The translations under genes and the position numbers were made by a program. Below, piece after piece: positions 17,315 to 24,608 of a stretch of DNA of 53,794 bases. How positions within the stretch are numbered: position 1 is the first letter of the stretch; every line of letters starts with the position of its first letter. The stretch is from an uncultured bacterium (lineage in GTDB: Bacteria > Vulcanimicrobiota > Vulcanimicrobiia > Vulcanimicrobiales > Vulcanimicrobiaceae). The stretch is from contig CAIKPM010000002.1 of assembly GCA_903829325.1 (NCBI GenBank), positions 1 through 53,794 on the forward strand, in the 5' to 3' direction. The notes beneath the pieces are model-generated. The model was not told where the DNA came from, ran no database searches, and saw only the letters and a list, made by a program, of their open reading frames with translations.

Positions 17315-18613
17315 GTGCCACTGGTATGCCTTGGGCTTTCGCATCACACCGCACCGGTGGAAGTGCGCGAACGCCACACTTTCCCGCCTGCACGTATGTC
17401 AGAAGCCTTGACGGCCTTACGTGATTATTCTGCTGTCCGCGAAGCCGTGATGCTCTCGACTTGTAATCGTCTGGAAATCTATTCAGAACTGGCTGATTAC
17501 GAAGAAGGTGTCGCGCAGCTCAAGCAATTCTTGCAGAATTTTCGGCACGGTGCGGTGGCCGATCTCGATTCGTATCTCTACACCCTGCTCGGGAGCGAAG
17601 CGGTGGAACACCTCTTTCGGGTTGCGACGGGGCTCGATTCGATGTTGCTGGGTGAGGCCGAGATTTTGGGCCAAGTCAAAGACGCGTATATTGCGGCCCA
17701 ACAAGCCAAGTCGGTGGAAAAGACTCTCCATACGCTTTTTCGCGAAGCGCTGAATATCGGTAAACGTGCGCGATCACGCACGGGCATTGGGCAAGACTCG
17801 GTGAGCGTAGCGACGGCCGCGGTGGAGTTGGCTCGCCGGCATGTCGGTGATATTTCCGAATGCCATGTGCTCGTGGTCGGCGCTGGGAAGATGGGCACGC
17901 TTGCCGCGAAACGCTTTGCGGCGCTGCACGCCAAAGAAATCATTGTCGCCAATCGCTCTGCTCCGCGCGCCCAAGACCTTATCGCTACCTTGGGACGCGG
18001 TCGTGCCATCGGGACGTCGGAGATCGCACCGGTTTTAGTGGATGCCGATATTGTTGTGACTTCAGCTGGTGCGTCATCGTTTCTGCTAACGCATTCGCTC
18101 GTGGCCCAGACGATGGAGCAACGGTTACGACCGTTGTTTTTGGTCGATATTGGTGTGCCTCGTGATATTGATCCCACTGTAGCCCAAGTGCCGGGTGTCG
18201 AATTGGTCGATATCGATGCACTGAAATTAGTCGTTGAAGATACGCTGGAGCGGCGGCGCAGTGCAGTGCCCCGGGTCGAGGCGCTGGTGCTCGAACATGT
18301 CGAGCGCTTTAGTCAGTGGTACCGCGCGCGTTCGGCGGTACCGTTGCTCAGTGCCCTAACGCAAAAGGCAGAGTATATTCGCGCACGGGAGATTGAGCGG
18401 CTCTTCAATCGCTTGCCCGGTTTGAGCGAGCGGGAGCGTTCGTTGATCACTGGCTCTTCGTTGACGATCGTCTCGAAATTACTGCACGGTGCCCTGGTAC
18501 GGATTCGCGAGCGCGCAATTGCCGACGAACAGACGGCGACCACGCAGGCGCTGCTGATCGAAGAGCTCTTCGAGCTTGATACGATTTTACGGACGATGGT
18601 CAGCAAATCGTGA
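17315..18613 (+). CDS. hemA: glutamyl-tRNA reductase
   Basis: A 432-residue HemA reducing glutamyl-tRNA(Glu) to glutamate-1-semialdehyde, the committed step of tetrapyrrole synthesis. The catalytic Cys50 is in STCNRLEIY, with the conserved GLSHHTAPVEVRE at the N-terminus, the glutamyl-binding GLDSMLLGEAEILGQVKDAY segment, the NADPH motif VVGAGKMG and a C-terminal helical dimerisation region. The start is GTG 17315, with AGAGGG four bases upstream. The stop overlaps the cobA-hemD start (GTGA). The order hemL before hemA inverts the substrate order of the pathway. Confidence 0.97.
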   Translation: MPLVCLGLSHHTAPVEVRERHTFPPARMSEALTALRDYSAVREAVMLSTCNRLEIYSELADYEEGVAQLKQFLQNFRHGAVADLDSYLYTLLGSEAVEHLFRVATGLDSMLLGEAEILGQVKDAYIAAQQAKSVEKTLHTLFREALNIGKRARSRTGIGQDSVSVATAAVELARRHVGDISECHVLVVGAGKMGTLAAKRFAALHAKEIIVANRSAPRAQDLIATLGRGRAIGTSEIAPVLVDADIVVTSAGASSFLLTHSLVAQTMEQRLRPLFLVDIGVPRDIDPTVAQVPGVELVDIDALKLVVEDTLERRRSAVPRVEALVLEHVERFSQWYRARSAVPLLSALTQKAEYIRAREIERLFNRLPGLSERERSLITGSSLTIVSKLLHGALVRIRERAIADEQTATTQALLIEELFELDTILRTMVSKS

Positions 18614-20130
18614 GTGGAATGGTCGCCTTAGTTGGCGCAGGCCCGGGTGATCCAGGTTTGCTCACCGTGAAAGCAGCTCGGCTTATTGCCCAAGCTGATA
18701 TCTTGATTTATGATGCCTTGGTTTCAGCGCCGATAGTCGCGCTGGCGCGGCCCGATTGTGAGCTGATTTATGTCGGCAAGCGTGCCCGTAATCACACCAT
18801 GCCTCAGCACGAGATTTCCGCATTGCTCGTTGAGCGCGCTCTGGCGGGCAAATGCGTGGTGCGACTCAAAGGTGGCGACCCCTTGGTTTTTGGCCGCGGA
18901 GGAGAAGAAGCACAAGAATTGCGCTCCGCTGGCGTGCGTTACGAAATCGTCCCCGGCATTAGTTCCGCGTTAGCGGCTCCGGCGTACGCGGGTATTCCGG
19001 TGACGCACCGTGAGATGAACACCAGCTTCACGATTGCTACCGGGCACGAAGACCCGACCAAGACTGCTTCCACCGTTGATTGGCAGCGTTTGGCAGATGG
19101 CCACGGCATGGCGATCTTTCTGATGGCGATGGGCAATCTCGAGCATGTCGTTGCGCAGCTCATCGAGCACGGCCAAGCAGCGACGACTCCAGTTGCGGTG
19201 ATTCGTGACGGGACCACGCCGCGCCAAGTCACGCTGGTTGGGACGCTCGCGACGATTGTTGCCGACGTCGCCCAGGCCGGGATTGGTGCACCAGCGATTG
19301 TCGCGGTGGGCCAAGGGGTGAGCCTGCGCGAGGAGATCCGCTGGTTTGATAACCAGCCACTCTTCGGTAAACGGGTGCTGGTCACGCGGCCGCGGTCCGA
19401 TCGCGATGAGTTCGTGCGCAGTCTATGGGAATGCGGAGCCGAGCCGATCGTCGTTCCGAGTGTCGCATACGCGCCTGCCCCTGAGCCGCTCGCTGTGCAG
19501 TGTGCGTTTGCCGCGCTTACAGCGGGGGCGTACTCGTGGTTGGTACTCACGAGCGCACAAGGGGTGGCAACACTTTTTGAGGCGCTGGAGGCAGCACAAT
19601 GCGACGCCCGAGCACTGGGGCAGACGCGGATTGCCGTGGTCGGTGAGAAAACCGCGCTCGCCTTACGTCAGGCGGGGGTGCGGGCTGACCTTGTGCCTTC
19701 CACTGCAAGTGCCAGCGCCTTAGCCGGCGAGCTCGCCTCTCGCTTGGCTGGGGAGCCAGCAAAACATATCCTCAGTTGGGCAGCACAAGGTGCGAGTGAC
19801 GTGCTGGCTAGTGAGTTACGTGCTGCAGGGCACCATGTGGACACTATTGCGGCGTATGCGACGATTCCAACGCTTGACCCTGAGTTGGCCGAAGCCGCTC
19901 GGGCGAGCGACGTATGGACGTTCGCGAGCGCCAGTGCGCTTGAGGGCTTCTTAGCCGCTGTGCCTGACGCCGTGTTGTTGCGTGGTGGAAAATGTGTCGC
20001 TTGTATCGGACCGGTCACGAGCGCGGCGGCGCGCGAATTGGGCTTACTGCCCGACGTTACTGCCGAGCAGGCAACGACTGCCGCGCTTTTGACTGCCTTG
20101 AAAGATAGTTTCTTCGCAACCGGAAAATGA
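18610..20130 (+). CDS. cobA-hemD: fusion: uroporphyrinogen-III C-methyltransferase + uroporphyrinogen-III synthase
   Basis: A 506-residue bifunctional protein. Residues 1-245 are SUMT/CobA: VGAGPGDPGLLT (8-19), YVGKR, RLKGGDPLVFGRGGEE (85-100) and VPGISSALAAPAYAGIPVTHR. Residues about 250-506 are a full-length HemD, starting GKRVLVTRPR and including LTSAQGV and a FASASALEGF segment. It would cyclise hydroxymethylbilane to uroporphyrinogen III and methylate that to precorrin-2, the branch towards siroheme or cobalamin. Such fusions are known in Firmicutes and related bacteria. GTG 18610 overlaps the hemA stop. It contains the second HemD-type region of the operon; the other is the short C-terminal part of the HemC fusion. 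Confidence 0.95.
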   Translation: MSGMVALVGAGPGDPGLLTVKAARLIAQADILIYDALVSAPIVALARPDCELIYVGKRARNHTMPQHEISALLVERALAGKCVVRLKGGDPLVFGRGGEEAQELRSAGVRYEIVPGISSALAAPAYAGIPVTHREMNTSFTIATGHEDPTKTASTVDWQRLADGHGMAIFLMAMGNLEHVVAQLIEHGQAATTPVAVIRDGTTPRQVTLVGTLATIVADVAQAGIGAPAIVAVGQGVSLREEIRWFDNQPLFGKRVLVTRPRSDRDEFVRSLWECGAEPIVVPSVAYAPAPEPLAVQCAFAALTAGAYSWLVLTSAQGVATLFEALEAAQCDARALGQTRIAVVGEKTALALRQAGVRADLVPSTASASALAGELASRLAGEPAKHILSWAAQGASDVLASELRAAGHHVDTIAAYATIPTLDPELAEAARASDVWTFASASALEGFLAAVPDAVLLRGGKCVACIGPVTSAAARELGLLPDVTAEQATTAALLTALKDSFFATGK

Positions 20131-20177
20131 AGGAAACCCCCGCCACGACTGAGATAAAATCGTTTTTTCTTGGCCGC

Positions 20178-20204
20178 TAAAGTCAGTGTGGGTTGCGCTG
20201 AACT
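20178..20204 (+). promoter_or_regulatory. possible sigma-28-like promoter
   Basis: TAAAGTCA, an exact 11-base gap, then GCTGAACT. Compared with the flagellar sigma consensus (TAAAGTTT-N11-GCCGATAA) this is 6/8 and 4/8. It precedes a small gene with almost no leader. The match is weak, and no sigma-28 or flagellar filament gene is in the window. Confidence 0.2.
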
Positions 20205-20220
20205 GCGGTATTCTGTGTAC

Positions 20221-20427
20221 ATGGAAGTTTCGGCAGTTGGTTTTAATCCGCAGTCACAGTGGATGGCAAACAATTCTCCGGCCATTCCTGTTCGCGGCGC
20301 TGGGTTGCAGGGTGATACTGTGGCGCGCCAGCAATACGCCCCCACGGGTTTGATTGATGCTCAAGCGTTCTTTCAGCAGCGTTTTGACGGCGATGCCTCT
20401 GCGAGCGCAGAGGAGTTCATGCCTTAG
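20221..20427 (+). CDS. small hypothetical protein
   Basis: A 68-residue frame from ATG 20221 (the frame is open to 20170). It begins MEVSAVGFNPQSQW, is hydrophilic and Gln/Ala-rich, and ends in an acidic stretch. No signal peptide, membrane helix or known family is recognised. It has no obvious ribosome-binding site, but a textbook terminator follows 33 bases after its stop, which supports transcription through it. It could be independent or the tail of the heme operon. Confidence 0.45.
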   Translation: MEVSAVGFNPQSQWMANNSPAIPVRGAGLQGDTVARQQYAPTGLIDAQAFFQQRFDGDASASAEEFMP

Positions 20428-20459
20428 TTGCTTGTCGCTAGTTTTTTCGCATGGTTGTT

Positions 20460-20714
20460 TTACGGCTTAGAGCCGTATTTTTTTTCTAGATACGGGATAA
20501 TATCGTCGTCGTCATCGAGCACAACGTCGCCATCGACCATAACCGGAATGCTGCGTTGTCCCGAGACTTTTTCCACGATGTCTCGTTGCGATTTTTCTCG
20601 CGGTACATTGACGATCTGATAATCGATGAGAAGATCGGTGAGTTTGCTGCGTACGCGTACGCAATACGGGCACCATTCGGCCTGATAGAGCACGATATCG
20701 GAAGACTGACCCAT
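20460..20714 (-). CDS. glutaredoxin
   Basis: An 84-residue glutaredoxin reducing disulfides or glutathione mixed disulfides in the cytoplasm. The active site is CPYC (Cys15, Cys18), with the cis-proline segment RSIPVMV and acidic DDDDD region after it. The frame is open upstream to 20786, but ATG 20714 gives the normal domain start, and AAAGGA lies upstream. It starts two bases after the ilvE stop, so the two are cotranscribed. Its C-terminal codons double as the arms of the plus-strand terminator. Confidence 0.93.
   Translation of the reverse strand: MGQSSDIVLYQAEWCPYCVRVRSKLTDLLIDYQIVNVPREKSQRDIVEKVSGQRSIPVMVDGDVVLDDDDDIIPYLEKKYGSKP
20461..20485 (+). terminator. intrinsic terminator
   Basis: TACGGCT (20461-20467), loop TAG, AGCCGTA (20471-20477), then eight T residues (20478-20485). 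A classic rho-independent terminator for plus-strand transcripts from the tetrapyrrole operon and the small gene. It lies entirely within the last codons of the convergent glutaredoxin gene. Confidence 0.9.
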
Positions 20715-20716
20715 GG

Positions 20717-21649
20717 CTATTCGTTTCCTTTCCCGTAAACGGGAGTAATGCGATGCGCAAAGCTTGCGTTGCGACCGAGGACGCAATTTTGATATTCGGC
20801 GAGAATTTTGCGAGTCACGCTAAACGCACCATTCCCAATCTGACGATGATCGACACTGGCCACTGGTTCTATTCCGATTGCGGTACCGGTAAAGAATATT
20901 TCGTCAGCGATAAATAATTCGGTGCGATCGATTGCGCGTTCTACAACGGGAATATCGAGGCTTTGGGCGATTTCGATCACCGTGCGCCTGGTGACCCCCT
21001 CGAGAATATTCTGTGAGCAATCAGGTGTGTAGAGCACGCCGCGCCGGTAGACAAAGATATTCTCGGCGGAGCCTTCCGAGACGTGTCCATCGGCTGAAAG
21101 CATAATCGCTTCATCGAAGCCACTGAGAAGCGCTTCGCTTTTTGCTAAAGCCGAATTAATGTACGCACCGGTCACCTTGGCTCGCGCGGGTGTGGTTGCA
21201 TCGTCAATCCGGCGCCACGCACTCGTGCACACACGCAGACCATGCTCTGCGTTGACGTAGCGGCCAAACGGCACCGCCACGAGCGCAAATTGATCCGGCA
21301 CATCATGCAGGCGCACACCGATTTCTTCGGCACATTTGAACATGAATGGTCGCAGATAGATATTTGTACGGAAAGCATTGCGTCGCACGAGCTCGGTCGT
21401 GATCTCGATCAATTCATCGGTGGTATGCGGTAGGTGCATAAAAAGGATGCGAGCTGACGCGGCCAGGCGGTCGTAGTGCTCTTTGAGGTCAAGCAGATAT
21501 AGCTCAGCTTGGCTCTCGTTCCAGTATCCCCGTACGCCTTCGAAGCAGCCGGTGCCGTATTGCAAGGCATGGGTGAGCAGGCCTACCTTCACGCTTTCAT
21601 ACGGTGCAAAGGCGCCGTTGGTATAGACGATCGATGATTGCAGCGACAT
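20717..21649 (-). CDS. ilvE: branched-chain amino acid aminotransferase
   Basis: A 310-residue fold-type IV PLP aminotransferase catalysing the last step of leucine, isoleucine and valine synthesis. PLP lysine is Lys158 (ARAKVTGAYINS); EGSAENIF (192-199) and the phosphate-binding TGTAIGIEPV segment are present. ATG 21649 gives the normal N-terminus; the frame itself is open to 21715. Divergent from the GGDEF gene with 144 bases between, where I saw no convincing promoter. Confidence 0.93.
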   Translation of the reverse strand: MSLQSSIVYTNGAFAPYESVKVGLLTHALQYGTGCFEGVRGYWNESQAELYLLDLKEHYDRLAASARILFMHLPHTTDELIEITTELVRRNAFRTNIYLRPFMFKCAEEIGVRLHDVPDQFALVAVPFGRYVNAEHGLRVCTSAWRRIDDATTPARAKVTGAYINSALAKSEALLSGFDEAIMLSADGHVSEGSAENIFVYRRGVLYTPDCSQNILEGVTRRTVIEIAQSLDIPVVERAIDRTELFIADEIFFTGTAIGIEPVASVDHRQIGNGAFSVTRKILAEYQNCVLGRNASFAHRITPVYGKGNE

Positions 21650-21793
21650 AGCGGCCTCGTTCGCCCTCTGGTGAGTTACGTCTTTTCCCTGCCCTCCCCG
21701 AAAAGGCCTAAGCATTCTCGGGCCTGTTGGGGCAAGTGCGCTGGCCTCTGTGGCTCAGGGCAAGTTAGGTTTGGTGCGCTAGGCTGTACTTCT

Positions 21794-22948
21794 ATGAAGG
21801 CTTGGCTGGATTGTTTCTGTCTCGTAGGGTGTGGTGTGAGCATCGCCGCAGCCTGGTGGGTGGTGCGCCGTCAAGCCCAGACGCTTCAAGGTCACTTGCA
21901 GCGGCTAGCCTTTCGTGAGCGCGAGCTGCGCTTTGCGGCGCACGCGTTGATGATGGCCTCACGCACGTCCCCACAAGCGGTGATCGATGCGATCGAGCGC
22001 AGTGCGCAGCTCTTGGAGCCAGCGCTGACCAGCATGTTGTTTGCGGTGATCGATGGTGATGCGCTCGTCATCGAGCGGGCGCAAGGAATGCACGCTGCGC
22101 ATGCGATTGGCACGCGCATTGCACTCGAAAGTGCTTCGCCCTTAGCGTTGGCGTATCGATTGGGGCATCGGGTCGTTACCGGCGATACACCGCTGCCGCC
22201 CTTACCGGGCGAGCAGAGTTATATCGCGATTCCCTTGGTGGATGTTGGGGAAGTGATCGCGGTCATTGCTTTTTCTTCGCAAAGCGAACGCGCGATTCTT
22301 CAGGCTGATGCTCTGGTTGCGGTTGTTGATTTAGCGGTGACCGCGTATCAAATTGCGCTTGATCATAAAGCCAATATTCAATCAGCGACGGTTGATTCGC
22401 TGACGGGGCTTTTGACGCCGCGGGCTTTTCGAAAGCGTTTGTTTGAGGAAGTGGCCGAAGCGCGGTTACAGCATTTGACCGCCTCACTCTTATTTATTGA
22501 TACCGATAATTTCAAAGCGTGTAATGATACCTACGGTCACGCTGCTGGTGATATTGTACTTGCATCGATTGCGAGAGTGCTTTTGCGCCAAGCTGGGCCG
22601 GAAGCGATTGTTGGGCGTAACGGTGGCGACGAATTTTGCGTGCTGTTGCGCACCGGCAAAGCCACAGCGTTGCGGCGTGCAGAAGCGATTCGTGAAGAAC
22701 TTGTCAACTATCCGTTTGAACATCACCTGGGTGTCATCCCCGAGCGGCCGATTACCTTGAGTATTGGGGTTGCTAGTTATCCTGCCGATACGAGCGACAG
22801 CGCAGAGCTCTTAGCGCGCGCTGACAGCGCGATGTATCACAGCAAGCGCAATGGCCGTAACATGGTTTCTTTTGTCGGCAACGACCAAACTTTGCTCACC
22901 CTCAAGGAAGCGCTGTATATTCCTACGCTTAGTCAGGAAGCTGCGTAG
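21794..22948 (+). CDS. membrane-anchored GAF-GGDEF diguanylate cyclase
   Basis: A 384-residue predicted diguanylate cyclase. One N-terminal hydrophobic segment (residues about 5-24) is followed by a coiled linker, a GAF-like region (about 60-190) and a GGDEF domain (about 200-370). The catalytic motif is intact (GGDEF 277-281) with metal-binding Asp236 and NDTYGHAAGD. The RxxD inhibitory site normally just before GGDEF is absent (GPEAIVGRN), so product inhibition at that site is not expected. It should make cyclic di-GMP in response to a ligand or redox signal at the GAF region. The end overlaps the convergent arginine-dihydrolase-like gene by 16 bases. Confidence 0.9.
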   Translation: MKAWLDCFCLVGCGVSIAAAWWVVRRQAQTLQGHLQRLAFRERELRFAAHALMMASRTSPQAVIDAIERSAQLLEPALTSMLFAVIDGDALVIERAQGMHAAHAIGTRIALESASPLALAYRLGHRVVTGDTPLPPLPGEQSYIAIPLVDVGEVIAVIAFSSQSERAILQADALVAVVDLAVTAYQIALDHKANIQSATVDSLTGLLTPRAFRKRLFEEVAEARLQHLTASLLFIDTDNFKACNDTYGHAAGDIVLASIARVLLRQAGPEAIVGRNGGDEFCVLLRTGKATALRRAEAIREELVNYPFEHHLGVIPERPITLSIGVASYPADTSDSAELLARADSAMYHSKRNGRNMVSFVGNDQTLLTLKEALYIPTLSQEAA

Positions 22949-23763
22949 GGTCCATCGTCGAGTTTGAGGGTAAGGCATTTCGCCGATCCGCCAGTGTGGA
23001 GAAATTCCGATAGCTCGGTGGAAAATACTCGGTAGCCTATGCTATGAAGTCGTTCCCGTAAGCGTTGTGAGGCGGAGTGGAGGATGATCGAGCGATCAAT
23101 TTCTACCGCGTTACAGGCAAACTGGAGCGCGTCTTCTTGCTCCACTTCGAGTAAATATTCGCGATCCCCGATGGTGCGGCGTAGCGTGTCTTGGGCGGCA
23201 GGGGTGAAGGCGTCCATATACGCCATCACGTGTCCGGTGCTCAAAGGGCACAGCGCGACATCAAGATGATAAAAGCGTGGATCGTGTAGTTCAAGGCCAA
23301 CGACTTGGGTATCGAGTTGGCTCGCCACTTGGGCGACGGCAGCGGCATCGGTGCGCCAACCATAGCCAAGATAGAGGACCGGTTTGCGCCGATCAAACAG
23401 CGCATCGCCCGCTCCCTCAAACGAAATCTGGCCCAGGTCACTGACGCTATAGCCATGGTGTGCGAACCAGTCGGCAAATATTGGTGACTCGGGCTGTCGT
23501 TCTGGGAAACGAAACGTGCTGACAATTGCTTGTTGCTTACTGAGAATTGCGGCGTTGGCGGTAAACACGAGATCGGGCAAATTGGGAGCTGGTTCGACGC
23601 AATGGATTTCGACATCGCCAGCAACTCGCAGAGTTTCGAGCAAACGATCCCATTGGCGTTGGGCTTCCGGCGCGGTGTAGCCGATATTGCCGTTCATCCA
23701 CGGGTTGATTGCGTAATTGACCCCAAAATAGGTTGGTGGACACATGAGAAGTCGTGTTGACAT
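22933..23763 (-). CDS. arginine dihydrolase-like amidinohydrolase (ArgZ/DDAH superfamily)
   Basis: A 276-residue guanidino-group modifying enzyme. It has nucleophile Cys263 in GGSAKCLTL, His166 in FYHLDVALCPL, Glu116 in FEGAGD and Asn70 in LVFTAN. The start MSTRLLMCPPTYFGVNYAINPWM and the FTAN motif resemble the catalytic domain of cyanobacterial ArgZ/AgrE, which converts arginine to ornithine, CO2 and ammonia, more than arginine deiminase or DDAH. The second, cyclodeaminase-like domain of AgrE is absent here; an OCD-family gene lies 15 kb away. ATG 23763 has AGGAG five bases upstream. Dimethylarginine or plain arginine deimination remains possible. Confidence 0.85.
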   Translation of the reverse strand: MSTRLLMCPPTYFGVNYAINPWMNGNIGYTAPEAQRQWDRLLETLRVAGDVEIHCVEPAPNLPDLVFTANAAILSKQQAIVSTFRFPERQPESPIFADWFAHHGYSVSDLGQISFEGAGDALFDRRKPVLYLGYGWRTDAAAVAQVASQLDTQVVGLELHDPRFYHLDVALCPLSTGHVMAYMDAFTPAAQDTLRRTIGDREYLLEVEQEDALQFACNAVEIDRSIILHSASQRLRERLHSIGYRVFSTELSEFLHTGGSAKCLTLKLDDGPYAAS

Positions 23764-23789
23764 ATCTTCTCCTATCGTCGTTCAGCCAG

Positions 23790-23826
23790 AAAAAAACAGC
23801 GAGCCGCTCTCTCTACGGCTCGCTGT
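23790..23826 (-). terminator. intrinsic terminator or attenuator upstream of the amidinohydrolase
   Basis: On the minus strand an 11-pair stem (23826-23816 with 23806-23796, nine-base loop) is followed by a run of seven T (23796-23790). It ends the unknown gene at 23901-24434. Only 26 bases separate it from the amidinohydrolase start, leaving no room for a separate promoter downstream, so it may act as an attenuator. A purine-rich GA tract precedes it. Confidence 0.85.
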
Positions 23827-23900
23827 GCTCTCTCTCTTCTTTTCTTTTCTCTTTTGCTTTGATCTCTTATTCGCTGGTTTTTTCCATATCGTCCGCTCTC

Positions 23901-24434
23901 TCAGGCGGTTGCGGTATCTTCTCCTTGTGTGGGATGGGCATGGGTTGTCTGCCGCGAGTTGGTGATGCCGAGCAGATGGCTCAAGGCAAGTTCGAATGGG
24001 GTGTGCTCAGGGGCGCGATAGTTCGCGAAGGCAACGTCTGGGGCACTGCTGGTATTTGCGGGAGCCGACATGTCAATCTGCTTGATGCTTTCAGGGTTTG
24101 AGTGCTCGATGTCGTTCATCAGGACTAGCACTGCGTTACGTAATGCCACTGCGTTGGCTGAATCGAGGCTCAGGGGGGTCCAGGCGCCTTGGCGCAGAGC
24201 GAAGTCGTTGGTCATCGTTTTGCGTAAGAACGCTGGGCGGAAGCCGTCGAAGGGGCGAGTGCGGTTGGTTGCTGGTGCGAAGGCAACGCAGGACGCTTGT
24301 CCTAATCCGTAAGGCTTGACGACCGCGAGGATACCTTCATCTTCGTTGATGGGAATGAAGACGAGTTGCGGTTCCTTTGAAACTTTTTTGAGGGTCAGCG
24401 TGATCTCTGTGTCATCAAACTTCTCATCAAACAT
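23901..24434 (-). CDS. hypothetical protein
   Basis: A 177-residue protein of unknown family. The N-terminal half (to about residue 120) alternates hydrophobic and polar residues like a mixed alpha/beta domain; the rest is polar, Ala/Thr/Pro/His-rich and probably disordered. No signal peptide or membrane helix. ATG 24434 is chosen because GGAG lies six bases upstream; ATG 24446 is an alternative. An AT-rich stretch with TATATA lies just upstream. It is followed by an intrinsic terminator. Confidence 0.65.
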   Translation of the reverse strand: MFDEKFDDTEITLTLKKVSKEPQLVFIPINEDEGILAVVKPYGLGQASCVAFAPATNRTRPFDGFRPAFLRKTMTNDFALRQGAWTPLSLDSANAVALRNAVLVLMNDIEHSNPESIKQIDMSAPANTSSAPDVAFANYRAPEHTPFELALSHLLGITNSRQTTHAHPTQGEDTATA

Positions 24435-24532
24435 TGTCTGCTCCATTGATTTATATATTTAAAATTGTTGCTCGGACGTTTACGATCCGTTGCTTATAAA
24501 ATGTCGCAGTAGATTAGCCTGGAAAGCCCAAA

Positions 24533-24597
24533 ACGCTCGCTTTCCCCCAAAAGAACCAGATTGTGCGTAGCGTGTGAGATGGGTGTAGAGCGAGCGT
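24533..24597 (-). other. spaced inverted repeat after the DUF1501 gene
   Basis: ACGCTCGCT (24533-24541) and AGCGAGCGT (24589-24597) are perfect nine-base inverted repeats 47 bases apart. On the minus strand the second arm runs into TTTT. Located 12 bases after the DUF1501 stop, it may end that operon through a long-loop structure or be part of a small structured RNA. Confidence 0.35.
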
Positions 24598-24608
24598 GTT
24601 CGGCTGGA

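Noticed and set aside
16492-17424. 310-codon plus-strand frame overlapping the unknown membrane protein and hemA
   Set aside because: Its product is low-complexity (Arg/Gly/Ala/Cys-rich) and runs into the hemA start; the alternative frame has a membrane helix, a spacer and a domain. It is a GC-rich shadow.
23754-24101. 115-codon frame with a hydrophobic N-terminus
   Set aside because: It runs antisense through the terminator and the unknown minus-strand gene; composition comes from the CT-rich strand of the GA tract.
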